Below are positions 33,851-42,512 of a DNA stretch of 44,095 nt, in pieces. The stretch comes from Ralstonia sp. 25mfcol4.1 (GTDB lineage: Bacteria; Pseudomonadota; Gammaproteobacteria; Burkholderiales; Burkholderiaceae): assembly GCF_900104095.1 (NCBI RefSeq), contig NZ_FNJO01000025.1:1-44095 (forward strand), written 5' to 3'. A program made the translations under genes and the position numbers. Numbering within the stretch: position 1 is the stretch's first letter; each line of letters opens with the position of its first letter. Under the pieces are notes generated by a model, which made no database searches, was not told the DNA's origin, and saw nothing but the letters and a program-made list of their open reading frames with translations.

Positions 33851-35041
33851 ATGGACAACAAGACCCTCGTGATTGGAGGCGGCATTGGTGGGCTTGCCAC
33901 GGCATTAGCCCTTCTCCGCCGTGATCATGACGTTGAGGTGTATGAACGGGTGCCAGACCTTCAGGAGATTGGTGCGGGTTTGACGCTTAGTCCAAATGGC
34001 ACTCGCCTTCTCTTTTCGCTCGGCTTGGAATCCAAGCTCCGTGAGCTTGGTGTTCTGTCTCGCGACCGTGAGCTTCGCCTTTGGAATACCGGGCAAGCGT
34101 GGCCTCTTCAGAACCAGGGAAGTACTTCAGAGGCGCGCTATGGTGCCCCATATCTCACGATGCACCGCGGGGACCTTCATACGATGCTTCTCGATGCGGT
34201 TAAGAAGGAGAAGTCAGACGCAGTCCGGACCGGATATCGTTGCGTTGACGTGTCCTCCTCGTCCAGCGGGGTGGTAGCTAAGTTCGATAACGGTATGACT
34301 GCAACCGGGCAGATCCTGGTCGGCGCGGATGGAATTCATTCAGCCGTTCGCGAGCAGCTGCATGGGACACCGAAACCTCAGTATGTCGGCAACATCTTCT
34401 GGCGCGGAATGGTCCCCATTGAGATGGTGCCGGAGCGTGAGCGTGGCGTTGCGAGCAGTTGGATTTCACCGCAAGGCAATGTGACGATGTACCCAGTGCG
34501 AAGCGGCAAGCTCTTCAACTTTGTTGGGACGGTAAAGAAGCCAAGCTGGCACACCAACTCATGGACGGAGAAAGGCACCATCGAGGAATGTCTGGCCGAC
34601 TTCGAAGGCTGGCATCCAAATATTCGCAGCATCATTTCGCATATCGAGACCCCATACAAATGGGGTTCGTATCTCTACGAGACGGAACCATCCTGGTCGA
34701 AGGGGCGGATCACGCTCCTTGGCGATTCTTGCCATGCGATGCCGCCGTCGTTGGGACAAGGCGCAAATATGGCCATCGAAGATGCTGTCGTTCTTGTCAG
34801 GTGCGTGGAGAAGTACGGCCCAGACTGGGAACTGGCATTGGGATGGTATGAAAATCTCCGCCAACCGCGCACGAAGAAGGTGGTCGACCAGTCATGGGCT
34901 CAATCCAAACGTCGCCATAACGAGGCGCTAGCGAATCCCGACACAGCAGTTGAGTACATCTCGCAACACTGGGCCCCGAGCAAAGTTGGGGATTGGTACG
35001 ACTGGATCTATGAGTACGACGCGACGTCCGTCCATGTCTGA
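33851..35041 (+). CDS. FAD-dependent aromatic/heteroaromatic monooxygenase (class A)
   Basis: A 396-residue flavoprotein hydroxylase. Residues 5-20 give the dinucleotide motif VIGGGIGGLATAL, MHRGDLHTMLL follows, LVGADGIHS is the DG motif and LLGDSCHAMPPSLGQGANMAIEDA the GD motif that binds FAD ribose. The type includes salicylate, 3-hydroxybenzoate and 6-hydroxynicotinate (NicC) hydroxylases. It resembles NicC around the MHRGDLH motif, but where NicC has its active-site His47 (GAGIHIGPN) this protein has Thr (GAGLTLSPN), so a different substrate is likely. AAAGGA lies before the ATG. The ring-cleavage candidate follows after 41 bases, and the pair suggests hydroxylation then cleavage. Confidence 0.92.
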   Translation: MDNKTLVIGGGIGGLATALALLRRDHDVEVYERVPDLQEIGAGLTLSPNGTRLLFSLGLESKLRELGVLSRDRELRLWNTGQAWPLQNQGSTSEARYGAPYLTMHRGDLHTMLLDAVKKEKSDAVRTGYRCVDVSSSSSGVVAKFDNGMTATGQILVGADGIHSAVREQLHGTPKPQYVGNIFWRGMVPIEMVPERERGVASSWISPQGNVTMYPVRSGKLFNFVGTVKKPSWHTNSWTEKGTIEECLADFEGWHPNIRSIISHIETPYKWGSYLYETEPSWSKGRITLLGDSCHAMPPSLGQGANMAIEDAVVLVRCVEKYGPDWELALGWYENLRQPRTKKVVDQSWAQSKRRHNEALANPDTAVEYISQHWAPSKVGDWYDWIYEYDATSVHV

Positions 35042-35082
35042 CGACCACTAACCATTCGGTATGCGGGACTATCTAAGTCAAA

Positions 35083-36120
35083 ATGATGAAGACAGAATTT
35101 GATTCGACGTCGCTTGCTCAAGCTGCCGACTTTCTGCTGCGTGACTATCTTCGACTGGCTCCCAAGGAAGAGGTTCTTCTTACCGCAGACCTGTGCACCG
35201 ACATGACTGCAGTTCTGGCAGTCGCACATGCCGCTCGTGTTCACGGCGCGAAGGTTTGCATTCTCACCATTCCCCAGCTCCCGTATCAGGGTAAGCTGGC
35301 AGATCCGCATCTCACGGAAGCAGTGTCCGCAGGGCTGAAGAGTTGTGATGTATGGGTGGATTTCACCTTCCCCTACATCAGCGGTTCGGCCGCTCATGCC
35401 GAAGCATTGGCAAAAGGACGTATGCGGTCGGTGAACATCCTTGACCTCGGGCCTAATGGACTCATTCGACTGTTCGGAGAGCTGGATTTCGACCGGTTGT
35501 TTTCGGTGCAGACCCGTCTGGACAGTCTGGTGGCTGCGGCAGAGGGCAAGCGTTGCCGGGTAACGAATGACCAAGGGACGGATGTTAGCTTTCTGCTTGG
35601 GAAAGCCAAGGCAGGCAAGCTCCGGCATCAGTCTGTTCCAGGAACTACTTCGCCTCCCGGATCGACGGTGATTACCCCTGACCCCGCATCTGTGAAGGGT
35701 AAGGTGGTAGTCAATGCCGTCTTCCATGAGTGGTATGCGCGTTTGGATGAGCCACTCACCATTGAGGTGGACGGCCGTATTCGGGGCATTGCTGGAGGGG
35801 GGAGTCATCGGAAGGTGTTCGAAGCGGCCCTGCGGAGAGCAAGTACGGTGGGGCTCGGCTCAATTATCCACTTCTCTCACGGATTTCATCCCCGGGCTCG
35901 GTTTACTGGAAAGTCGTTCAACGAAGACATTCGAGTGCGGGGCAATGACGCGATTGGGTTTGGCACTCCCTGGTGGGAAGAGGGAGGTGGAGAGAACCAT
36001 CCCGACGCTGTGTGTACCGAGCACAGTGTATATATCGACGATATCCTCGTAATTGACCACGGGGTTCTCGTTGCCCCAGGAGAGTTGAGCGAAGCGGACG
36101 AGTTGTTAGCACGTTCGTGA
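35083..36120 (+). CDS. NicX-like Fe(II) ring-cleavage dioxygenase candidate (M29-like fold)
   Basis: A 345-residue protein of the leucyl-aminopeptidase T (M29)-like superfamily that contains NicX, the 2,5-dihydroxypyridine 5,6-dioxygenase. From memory of the Pseudomonas NicX sequence, the C-terminal third aligns without gaps around the ligand segment (HLD...NCDIYLDD against HPD...EHSVYIDD). The NicX iron ligands His265, His318 and Asp320 correspond to His263 (IIHFSHG), His306 and Asp308 (ENHPDAV). The N-terminal half is much less alike. An aminopeptidase is therefore less likely than an extradiol-type dioxygenase. Two ATG codons at 35083 and 35086 can start it. Partner of the upstream monooxygenase. 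Confidence 0.75.
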   Translation: MMKTEFDSTSLAQAADFLLRDYLRLAPKEEVLLTADLCTDMTAVLAVAHAARVHGAKVCILTIPQLPYQGKLADPHLTEAVSAGLKSCDVWVDFTFPYISGSAAHAEALAKGRMRSVNILDLGPNGLIRLFGELDFDRLFSVQTRLDSLVAAAEGKRCRVTNDQGTDVSFLLGKAKAGKLRHQSVPGTTSPPGSTVITPDPASVKGKVVVNAVFHEWYARLDEPLTIEVDGRIRGIAGGGSHRKVFEAALRRASTVGLGSIIHFSHGFHPRARFTGKSFNEDIRVRGNDAIGFGTPWWEEGGGENHPDAVCTEHSVYIDDILVIDHGVLVAPGELSEADELLARS

Positions 36121-36143
36121 CCAATGGTTGCTAGGAGACATTT

Positions 36144-37301
36144 ATGACAGGCATTCATCTCAGGACGCAACTGTGCGCACTGCTCGATATCAACTACCCC
36201 ATTTGTCTCGCTGGGATGGGATCTCAAGGTCGCGCAACGCCTCCTGCCCTTGTCGCAGCGGTGTCGGAAGCCGGAGGGTTGGGCGTTATCGGTGGCGCCG
36301 GACTATCGCCCTCTCGACTACGGGCTGTCATTCGAGACGTACGCACACAGACGGCTAAGCCTATTGGCGTCAATCTTGTATTGCCACAAGCCGCTGCCAA
36401 GGCCGAACTGGATAGGGACAGGATCCGACGAGAGATTATCGAGCAGTTTCCTGAGCATGCCGCTTTCGTGCGTGAACTAGCAAAAGGGTTCGGTCTTGAG
36501 CTAGTCGAGCTAGATAGTCGCATTGCAGTGTCCGGCGCGGCGACTGCCGACGGCACAGATGCGGGCCTTCGTGGCTCGCGCGCCGAGTTGACCCGAAGCT
36601 TGATAGATGTGGTCCTAGAAGAAGATGTCCAAGTCTTCGCTGGGGCGGTCGGTGACCTGAAGCTCATCTCAGGGCCCGCACACGAGAAGCGGATGCTCGT
36701 TATGGGGCTGGCCACTAGCACGAAGCAAGCAAAAAGCTATGCGGCCGCCGGCGCAGATCTCATTATTGCCCAAGGCCTGGAGGCCGGAGGCCATGTGGGG
36801 CGAATCCCGAATTTTGCGCTGCTTCCTGATGTCATCGATTCGGTTTCTGTCCCTGTCATTGCGGCGGGAGGCATCAGCGATGGCCGGGGCATTGCGGCGT
36901 CGTTGGCGTTTGGGGCCGTTGGAGTTTGGATGGGAACTGCGTTCCTGGTTGCTGAGGAATGCAGTATTCCCGCTGAGCATAAGTCCCAGATTCTTGAAGG
37001 GCGGCTGGAGGATTTTCGCAGCGACCGGATCTACTCTGGAAGTCCCATGCGGGGATTCCGGAATGCCACGATCAAGGCTTGGGAAGACTCTGGATTGGAG
37101 CCGCTCGCAAATCCGTACCAGAAGGTCTTGATGGATGACTTCAATGCGGCGGCGGCGGCGGCCGGTCGCTGGGACCTGCACAGCAATCCCAGTGGTGTCG
37201 GAGGAGGGCTACTTACAGAAGCGAAGCCAGCGCGAGCGATCGTCGACGAGCTTGTGAAAAGCGCTTCGGAAGCAATCTCACGACTGGCCGGCAGTATTTG
37301 A
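36144..37301 (+). CDS. nitronate monooxygenase-type FMN enzyme
   Basis: A 385-residue TIM-barrel flavoprotein of the 2-nitropropane dioxygenase/nitronate monooxygenase family. The N-terminal INYPICLAGMG, the catalytic-type His217 in GLEAGGHVG, and the FMN phosphate-binding AAGGISDGRGIAASLAFGAVGVWMGTAF are all present. The family oxidises nitronates or, in FabK-like members, reduces enoyl thioesters. AGGAG lies 8 bases before the ATG. It follows the NicX-like gene by 23 bases in one operon and is convergent with BKACE, 12 bases away. Its role in the pathway could be oxidative or reductive. Confidence 0.9.
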   Translation: MTGIHLRTQLCALLDINYPICLAGMGSQGRATPPALVAAVSEAGGLGVIGGAGLSPSRLRAVIRDVRTQTAKPIGVNLVLPQAAAKAELDRDRIRREIIEQFPEHAAFVRELAKGFGLELVELDSRIAVSGAATADGTDAGLRGSRAELTRSLIDVVLEEDVQVFAGAVGDLKLISGPAHEKRMLVMGLATSTKQAKSYAAAGADLIIAQGLEAGGHVGRIPNFALLPDVIDSVSVPVIAAGGISDGRGIAASLAFGAVGVWMGTAFLVAEECSIPAEHKSQILEGRLEDFRSDRIYSGSPMRGFRNATIKAWEDSGLEPLANPYQKVLMDDFNAAAAAAGRWDLHSNPSGVGGGLLTEAKPARAIVDELVKSASEAISRLAGSI

Positions 37302-37313
37302 CAGGCGGGATTG

Positions 37314-38150
37314 CTATGTGGCGAGGGCTTTCAATCCAAGGAGAGCCCTTGCGTCGGCAACAATTGCAACTGGACGCTCATACTCTTCGCAGAGTGCAGC
37401 AATTTGGCGGACCAGCGCGGCGTTTGAGGGCGCCAGAGTGTCTCGGTCTAGGCGAATATTGTCCTCAAGACCCGTACGGCAATGTCCACCCAGTTCGAGT
37501 GACCAGCGTGCCATGGTAATTTGGTCGCGCCCAATACCAGCCCCAGTCCAGGTCGCGTTGGGCGAAAGCCTACGCAGGGTCGCAACATAGAACTCCAGAA
37601 CCTCTCGATCGACGGGCATCGCGTTCTTGATGCCCATCACAAACTGGACATGCAGTTCTCCGGCGATCTTCCCGACCCGTTGCATATTGGCTGCTTGGAA
37701 GATCATCGATAAGTCGAAGGCTTCAACTTCTGGCTTGACGTCGTACGCCAACATTTCGCATGCCAGCCAATCCACCAGTTCTGGCGAATTGTCGTAGACC
37801 CGAGTCGGGAAATTGACTGAGCCAGTCGCAAGGGAGGCCATGTCCGGGCGCAGGGAGATCATCCCTCCACGTTCACGGCCTGCGCCGGAGCGTCCGCCCG
37901 TTGAAACCTGCGTAATCATACCCGGGGCGTGCTTCCGAATCCCGTCGAGGACGCGCGCGAATCGCTCCGGGTCTGAAGACGGAGTGCCATCGTCGTTTCG
38001 GACATGAAGATGCACGAGAGTTGCCCCAGCTTCATATGCTTCCTGAGTGGATTCGATTTGCTCGTCGACTGTAACCGGTACAGCCGGATTGTGGGATTTC
38101 CGCGGCAAGGAGCCTGTAATGGCCACGGAGATAATGCACGATTGGGTCAT
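37314..38150 (-). CDS. BKACE family beta-keto acid cleavage enzyme (DUF849)
   Basis: A 278-residue TIM-barrel enzyme of the BKACE family, prototype Kce. In that family a zinc enzyme condenses a beta-keto acid with acetyl-CoA and splits it to acetoacetate and a new acyl-CoA. Zinc-ligand histidines His47 and His49 (VHLHVRNDDG) and the Arg225-Glu229 pair (HCRTGLEDN) are present. The N-terminal TGSLPRKSHNPAVP is the subgroup form with basic residues in place of the usual TGAE. GAGG lies before the ATG. It is downstream of and probably co-transcribed with the symporter gene at 38254. It could produce CoA esters from pathway keto acids. Confidence 0.9.
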   Translation of the reverse strand: MTQSCIISVAITGSLPRKSHNPAVPVTVDEQIESTQEAYEAGATLVHLHVRNDDGTPSSDPERFARVLDGIRKHAPGMITQVSTGGRSGAGRERGGMISLRPDMASLATGSVNFPTRVYDNSPELVDWLACEMLAYDVKPEVEAFDLSMIFQAANMQRVGKIAGELHVQFVMGIKNAMPVDREVLEFYVATLRRLSPNATWTGAGIGRDQITMARWSLELGGHCRTGLEDNIRLDRDTLAPSNAALVRQIAALCEEYERPVAIVADARALLGLKALAT

Positions 38151-38253
38151 GGATACCTCAAAGCTGGAAGCCGCTTACTCGGTTGCGGCCTGAATTCGTG
38201 GAAATTAGGACGAGCAAGGATCTGGTAGAAGTCAGGCTCAGTCGATCGTGAGC

Positions 38254-39564
38254 TTAGGCGCGGGACGCACTTACGGCGTTTGCGGACGACGCGCTTGCAG
38301 ATTTCAGAATCGGTGTGCGTGCCCGAACTCCGGTTTCCTTCTCAAATGCCGTGGCGTCGAAAGCGCCTTCCCAGCGTGCGATCGCGAAGACGGCCATGGT
38401 GTTGCCCACCACATTGACGAGTGCCGTGGCCACCGCCATGACGCGGTCGATGCCGAACAGGAGCCCCAGGCCGCCCAATGGAAGCGCTCGTACGGACTGG
38501 AGTGTGGCCGCAAGTTTCACAAAGGCGCCACCTGCAACGGTCGTCCCACCCTTCGAAGTCAGGCTGAGAACCGCAAGAAGACCAAGTTGCTGCCAAAGGG
38601 AGAACGGGGTGTCCGTAGTCTGAGCAATAAATCCAACAGCGATAGCCATGTAGATGGAGGTGCCGTCGAGGTTGAAGCTGTAGCCGGCAGGCAGAACAAA
38701 GCCTACGACGGCTTCATCGCAGCCAGCACGTTCTAGCTTCTCAACCAGTCGCGGGAATGCGACTTCGCTGGATGCGGTGCCGAATATAAGCAGAAGCTCT
38801 TCTCGGATGAGTTTGAGGATCGCGAAGTAGGGCAATCCAATGATCCAGCTAACCGTACTCAGCACGCCAAACACGAAGAGCAGCGAGGCGCCGTAGTAAA
38901 GAACAATGACCTTTAGTAGGTAGACCAAGGTCATCCCTCCATAGCTGCCGACTGCGGCGGCCATAGCGCCGAATGCGCCGAGGGGCGCTAGCTTCATGAT
39001 GAAGCCCAACATCTTGAACAAGACCGATTGCGCCTCGTCCAGGCCACGGAGAAGAACGGAATCTTCGCCCACGGCAATATTCAGCGCCAACCCTGCGAGC
39101 AGCGAAATGATGAGTACTTGGACGATATCGCCCTTGGCGAACGCGTCCACCACGGTGTGAGGAATGAGCCCCAGCACATAATCCACTGCAGATATGCTAC
39201 CTGCTCCGGATGCCGCCTTCGCGGCTGCGGAATTCTCTGCGAGATTCGCGGCGTGCAGACCCTCACCAGGCTGGAAGACGTTCACGAGCACAAATCCCAA
39301 GATCATTGCGACTGTGCTAAGGACCTCGAAATAGACCAGTGACTTGACCCCCATGCGGCCAAGCATGCGCAGGTCACGGACATGAGCCAGGCCTTGGACC
39401 AAAGTGCAGAAGATGATTGGAGCGAGCATCATCTTCAACAGTGCGATGAACCCTTGGCCAAGAGGCTTCATGGCAATCGCCCAGCTGGGGGCAACCAAGC
39501 CAAGGATGACGGCGCTCACCAGGCCGATGAGGACTTGAATATGCAGCTTCTTGAGGTGTTTCAT
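38254..39564 (-). CDS. dicarboxylate/amino acid:cation symporter (DctA/GltP family)
   Basis: A 436-residue inner-membrane symporter with about eight membrane helices and two re-entrant loops. Key motifs are FGTASSEVAFP (HP1-type serine-rich loop), YSFNLDGTSIYM (TM7), LSLTSKGGTTVAGG (HP2) and NVVGNTMAVF (TM8). It imports C4-dicarboxylates or acidic amino acids with H+ or Na+. GGAGGAG lies before the ATG. It heads the minus-strand unit with BKACE and is divergent from LysR 4 over a 302-base region containing two dyads with the same half sites. It adds a second carboxylate uptake route beside the Tct system. Confidence 0.92.
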   Translation of the reverse strand: MKHLKKLHIQVLIGLVSAVILGLVAPSWAIAMKPLGQGFIALLKMMLAPIIFCTLVQGLAHVRDLRMLGRMGVKSLVYFEVLSTVAMILGFVLVNVFQPGEGLHAANLAENSAAAKAASGAGSISAVDYVLGLIPHTVVDAFAKGDIVQVLIISLLAGLALNIAVGEDSVLLRGLDEAQSVLFKMLGFIMKLAPLGAFGAMAAAVGSYGGMTLVYLLKVIVLYYGASLLFVFGVLSTVSWIIGLPYFAILKLIREELLLIFGTASSEVAFPRLVEKLERAGCDEAVVGFVLPAGYSFNLDGTSIYMAIAVGFIAQTTDTPFSLWQQLGLLAVLSLTSKGGTTVAGGAFVKLAATLQSVRALPLGGLGLLFGIDRVMAVATALVNVVGNTMAVFAIARWEGAFDATAFEKETGVRARTPILKSASASSANAVSASRA

Positions 39565-39761
39565 GAGGACTCCTCCCGACGTGGACGCGTGTTATCGCCA
39601 CCGTGCTCGAAGAAGGAGCACCGTCGGGTGACTACGGGAAAACCGTGCTGATGAAAGGCGACCAGGCCGAGGAAGCGATTGCAACCGAGGCGCGGTGGTG
39701 CGAATGTCAGTGCAGGCGGATGGGGATATGGCGGGGAACCGACATGCTTTGTCTCCGAGCA

Positions 39762-39799
39762 GATCTATGATGAATCTGTAGTTAATGGGAGCATAGATC
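39762..39799. promoter_or_regulatory. operator-like dyad 1 between symporter and LysR 4
   Basis: GATCTATG (39762-39769) and CATAGATC (39792-39799) are exact inverted copies 22 bases apart. The CTATG/CATAG half sites are the same as in dyad 2. The surrounding 39565-39866 gap has no gene. Confidence 0.45.
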
Positions 39800-39839
39800 G
39801 GCCCTTAAGTATTGACAAAGACCGTGTTGACATAACAAT

Positions 39840-39858
39840 CTATGCCAGATTGGCATAG
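39840..39858. promoter_or_regulatory. operator-like dyad 2 at the LysR 4 start
   Basis: CTATGCC and GGCATAG are perfect inverted arms around 5 bases, containing a T-N11-A LysR box. It ends 9 bases before the preferred start, so binding would repress LysR 4. Two TTGACA boxes (39812, 39827) lie just upstream and could be its -35. Confidence 0.55.
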
Positions 39859-39866
39859 GAGTGCGT

Positions 39867-40799
39867 GTGGATATTAGGGAACTCAGAAGCTTCATAGGGG
39901 TGGCTAGGGCGGGAAGTTTTAGCCGTGCGGCGGCTGACCTTTACATCGCACAGCCGGCACTCAGCCGCCAAATTGCCAAGTTGGAGGCCGAAATTGGCGT
40001 GGCGCTGCTTGTACGGCACGGCCGCGGAGTGCGGCTAACGGTCGCCGGCTCCCGACTACTTGAGCGCGCAGAGCTAATCTGCGACATGCTGAACGAGACT
40101 AGCGAGGATGTTCGAGCCAGCTCCGATGAGGAGCGCGGCCACCTTGCGGTTGGGCTGCCGCCGACAATGAGCCTTCTCATTGGGGCTGAGTTGACGAAGG
40201 AGTTTCGCGAACGGTGGGACAGGGTCTCTCTGCACGTACGGGAGGGCCTCAGCAGCTCGCTGCAGGAATGGGTGCTTGACCGACGAGTGGACCTGGCGGT
40301 CGTGTACAACCAACCGCCGGTGGAGGCATTCAATGTAAGGACGTTGTTCTCCGAACCGATGATTCTAGTGGGCCCGCCAGTTCCCAAGGCACAGGAGCGC
40401 GACTACCACATCCGAGATCTCGCCGAACTACCACTGATACTTCCAAGTCTTCCACATAGCAATCGCCGTTTAATTGAGCAGGCGGCAGTTCAGTATGGAG
40501 TGAGGCTTCGAGTTATGCTGGAAGTCGACAGCGTCGCTCTGACAAAGCAGTTGGTGAAGGCAGAATTGGGCTACTCCATCCTCACATTCATCGCGATTCA
40601 GCGTGAAATTGAGGCAGGGGAACTGTCAGCGCACAGGATCGTCAGGCCATCGATTCGCTCAAATGTGGCGGTTACAACTCTTCGAGATGGGCCGGCATCA
40701 CGGTATGCGGAAGCGTGGATTGAAATGCTTTGTTCGAGGCTTAAGACTTTTGTGTCCAGCGCGGCTTGGAAGGGTGAGGCAGTGTGGCTTGCAGACTGA
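39867..40799 (+). CDS. LysR-family transcriptional regulator (LysR 4)
   Basis: A 310-residue regulator. The GTG at 39867 is preferred because AGGAG ends 6 bases upstream; the GTG at 39861 directly abuts that site. The DNA-binding domain is MDIRELRSFIGVARAGSFSRAA...AQPALSRQIAKLEAEIGVALLVRHGRG. It shares HGRG, EGLSSSLQEW and LEVDSVAL with LysR 3. It is divergent from the symporter-BKACE unit and is its likely regulator, with dyads in the shared gap. Its 3' end is convergent with the acylase remnant. Confidence 0.92.
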   Translation: MDIRELRSFIGVARAGSFSRAAADLYIAQPALSRQIAKLEAEIGVALLVRHGRGVRLTVAGSRLLERAELICDMLNETSEDVRASSDEERGHLAVGLPPTMSLLIGAELTKEFRERWDRVSLHVREGLSSSLQEWVLDRRVDLAVVYNQPPVEAFNVRTLFSEPMILVGPPVPKAQERDYHIRDLAELPLILPSLPHSNRRLIEQAAVQYGVRLRVMLEVDSVALTKQLVKAELGYSILTFIAIQREIEAGELSAHRIVRPSIRSNVAVTTLRDGPASRYAEAWIEMLCSRLKTFVSSAAWKGEAVWLAD

Positions 40800-40826
40800 C
40801 AAGGCGCATTGCGTCAAGTTGAGCTG

Positions 40827-40874
40827 ATGCCCTGAACGGTGAAGCGGTTGGAACAGCTTCTTCGTTCAGGGCAT
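40827..40874. other. long intergenic hairpin between LysR 4 and the acylase remnant
   Basis: ATGCCCTGAACG (40827-40838) pairs perfectly with CGTTCAGGGCAT (40863-40874); inside, GAAGC (40841-40845) and GCTTC (40856-40860) form a second stem. There is no T tract on either side, so it may be a bidirectional terminator without U run or a repeat element. Confidence 0.5.
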
Positions 40875-40912
40875 GGTTGGTTCAGCAGTAACCGTTCGGG
40901 CTGGCCGTCAGG

Positions 40913-42484
40913 CTAGTTGGTGATTCGCTTCGATTTGAGGAACGGGTCGGCGGCGATGTCCGATTCGTTGAACTTCCAGTCGACGATGACTCCATTGCCG
41001 TAGGCTTTCATCTGGTCACTGAAGTGCTCGGAGCTTCTGTCGGACGACAAACCGTAGATCAACATCCCTTTGCTCTTGATCTTCTTGTCGAATTCGATGA
41101 AATAGAAGAACCCAGTGGCACCGATTGCCTTGTATCCGTCCTTGGACAGCGCCGAGGTGCTCATATAGTTGAAGACTCCGTCGTTGGAATCCCCACCTGG
41201 GACAGATACGGCTTCTCCCTCCCGGTTCGTCTTTTGAATCTCACCCAAAGAGGCATCCAGGGGGATCTTCGCCAGCTTGAGTTTCGCGACGGCACGTGCG
41301 AGCGCATCCAGAGCGGCATTATCCGAGAGTTCCAGCTTTTTCGGCGTTGTCGCGGGGTGAGCAGGATCGAACGTATCCGAGAACTTGATGCCACCTTCCT
41401 TTGCGAATTCCCGGAAGATGTGGCCACCGCGACTAGTGGTGCTATAGGTGCGGTCCCATTTGGAGAGGATGTCGCATGCGGGTTTGAGGTCGACAACCTC
41501 ACCGTTCTTCAGCGTGCCGGAAGGATGCTTGGCGCACTGTTTGAGGAGATCATCGAGGACCACTTCTGCTGCATAGACACGCGTTCCGAGGAACATCTTC
41601 TGGATGTTTTCGAAGGTAAACTTCTTTCCGCCAAGGCCGTCCGTGCCGTCCAGCCGTTGAGAGATCAGGGTGAGGCCCATACGCGGGCGAAGTCCGAGCG
41701 GTACTCCCTGGCGGCTGAACACATCGTCTAGGTCATTAAGTGGGAACTCCGGGTTGACGTACCGCGGGGGGTTGTTGCTGTTCGCTACATACGGCCTACC
41801 CATTTGGACTGCGCTGCGCTTAGGGCCAAAGATTCCTTCGCGTGCTGAGTCTGGGTCCGTGCCAAGTTCGCATTCCGACCTGGATCCATCTAACAACTTG
41901 ACCGTCCCGCATCGTTGAAGGAGGGAATTGTCCAGATGAGGGATATTGCCGATGTCGGCGAATAACGTGTTGCCGTTCTTGTCCACGGCAATCGTGTTCG
42001 TATCCTGTAGCTGATAGCGCGACAGAATTGCACGAATTTCGTTGACGGATTTCGCTCGGTCGAGCGCAAGTTTGTGCTCATCGACCTTGAGTCGATCCAG
42101 AGTGTTCATAACCGAGCGCAGGGTGTAGGCATGAGCCACGTCCCAAGGACGCTCGTTACTTTGGATTATTGGGCCGAAGTGGCTCCAGTAGAGGGTCTTT
42201 GTACGCAACGCGACGGAACCGTCTGCTTGTCGCACGCGCACGCTGACTGGGTATGCTTGTAGTGCTCTTGGCTTCCCGTCGTAGAGATATCGTTGAGGAT
42301 TGCTAGGATCCAGCGTGAGTTTGTAGACTACATCCCGCGGAACGGCAGACACCGTATGTGTGCGTGCGATATCGTCGCTATGCCCGATCTGTTGAACTGC
42401 GCTGCCGACTCGAGACACGCCGATGTGATTGAATTGGCCGGGTATAGTCAGGTGGGTCAAAACCACCTTTTGCGCCCAGAACCC
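40913..42484 (-). pseudogene. penicillin-acylase-family gene, 5' part removed by an IS3 element
   Basis: The remaining 524 codons encode the beta-chain of an Ntn hydrolase of the penicillin acylase/acyl-homoserine-lactone acylase family, normally exported and self-cleaved. Recognisable segments are LTIPGQFNHIGVSRVGS, IGHSDDIARTHTVSA, TLYWSHFGPII and later PYVANSNNPPRY. The signal peptide, alpha chain and the N-terminal Ser nucleophile of the beta chain are missing, as the frame runs straight into the IS3-family terminal repeat at 42485. A GTG at 42464-42466 could start a truncated protein, but it could not be active. The frame is otherwise undisturbed, which suggests a recent insertion. The missing part may lie beyond the element. 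Confidence 0.85.
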
Positions 42485-42509
42485 GGGGGTGCGGCAGGAA
42501 TCTTGGACT
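42485..42509. repeat. IS3-family terminal repeat adjoining the acylase remnant
   Basis: 25 bases matching the complement of 44070-44094 at 22 positions; identical blocks at outer positions 1-11 and inner positions 18-25. Confidence 0.85.
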
Positions 42510-42512
42510 GTT

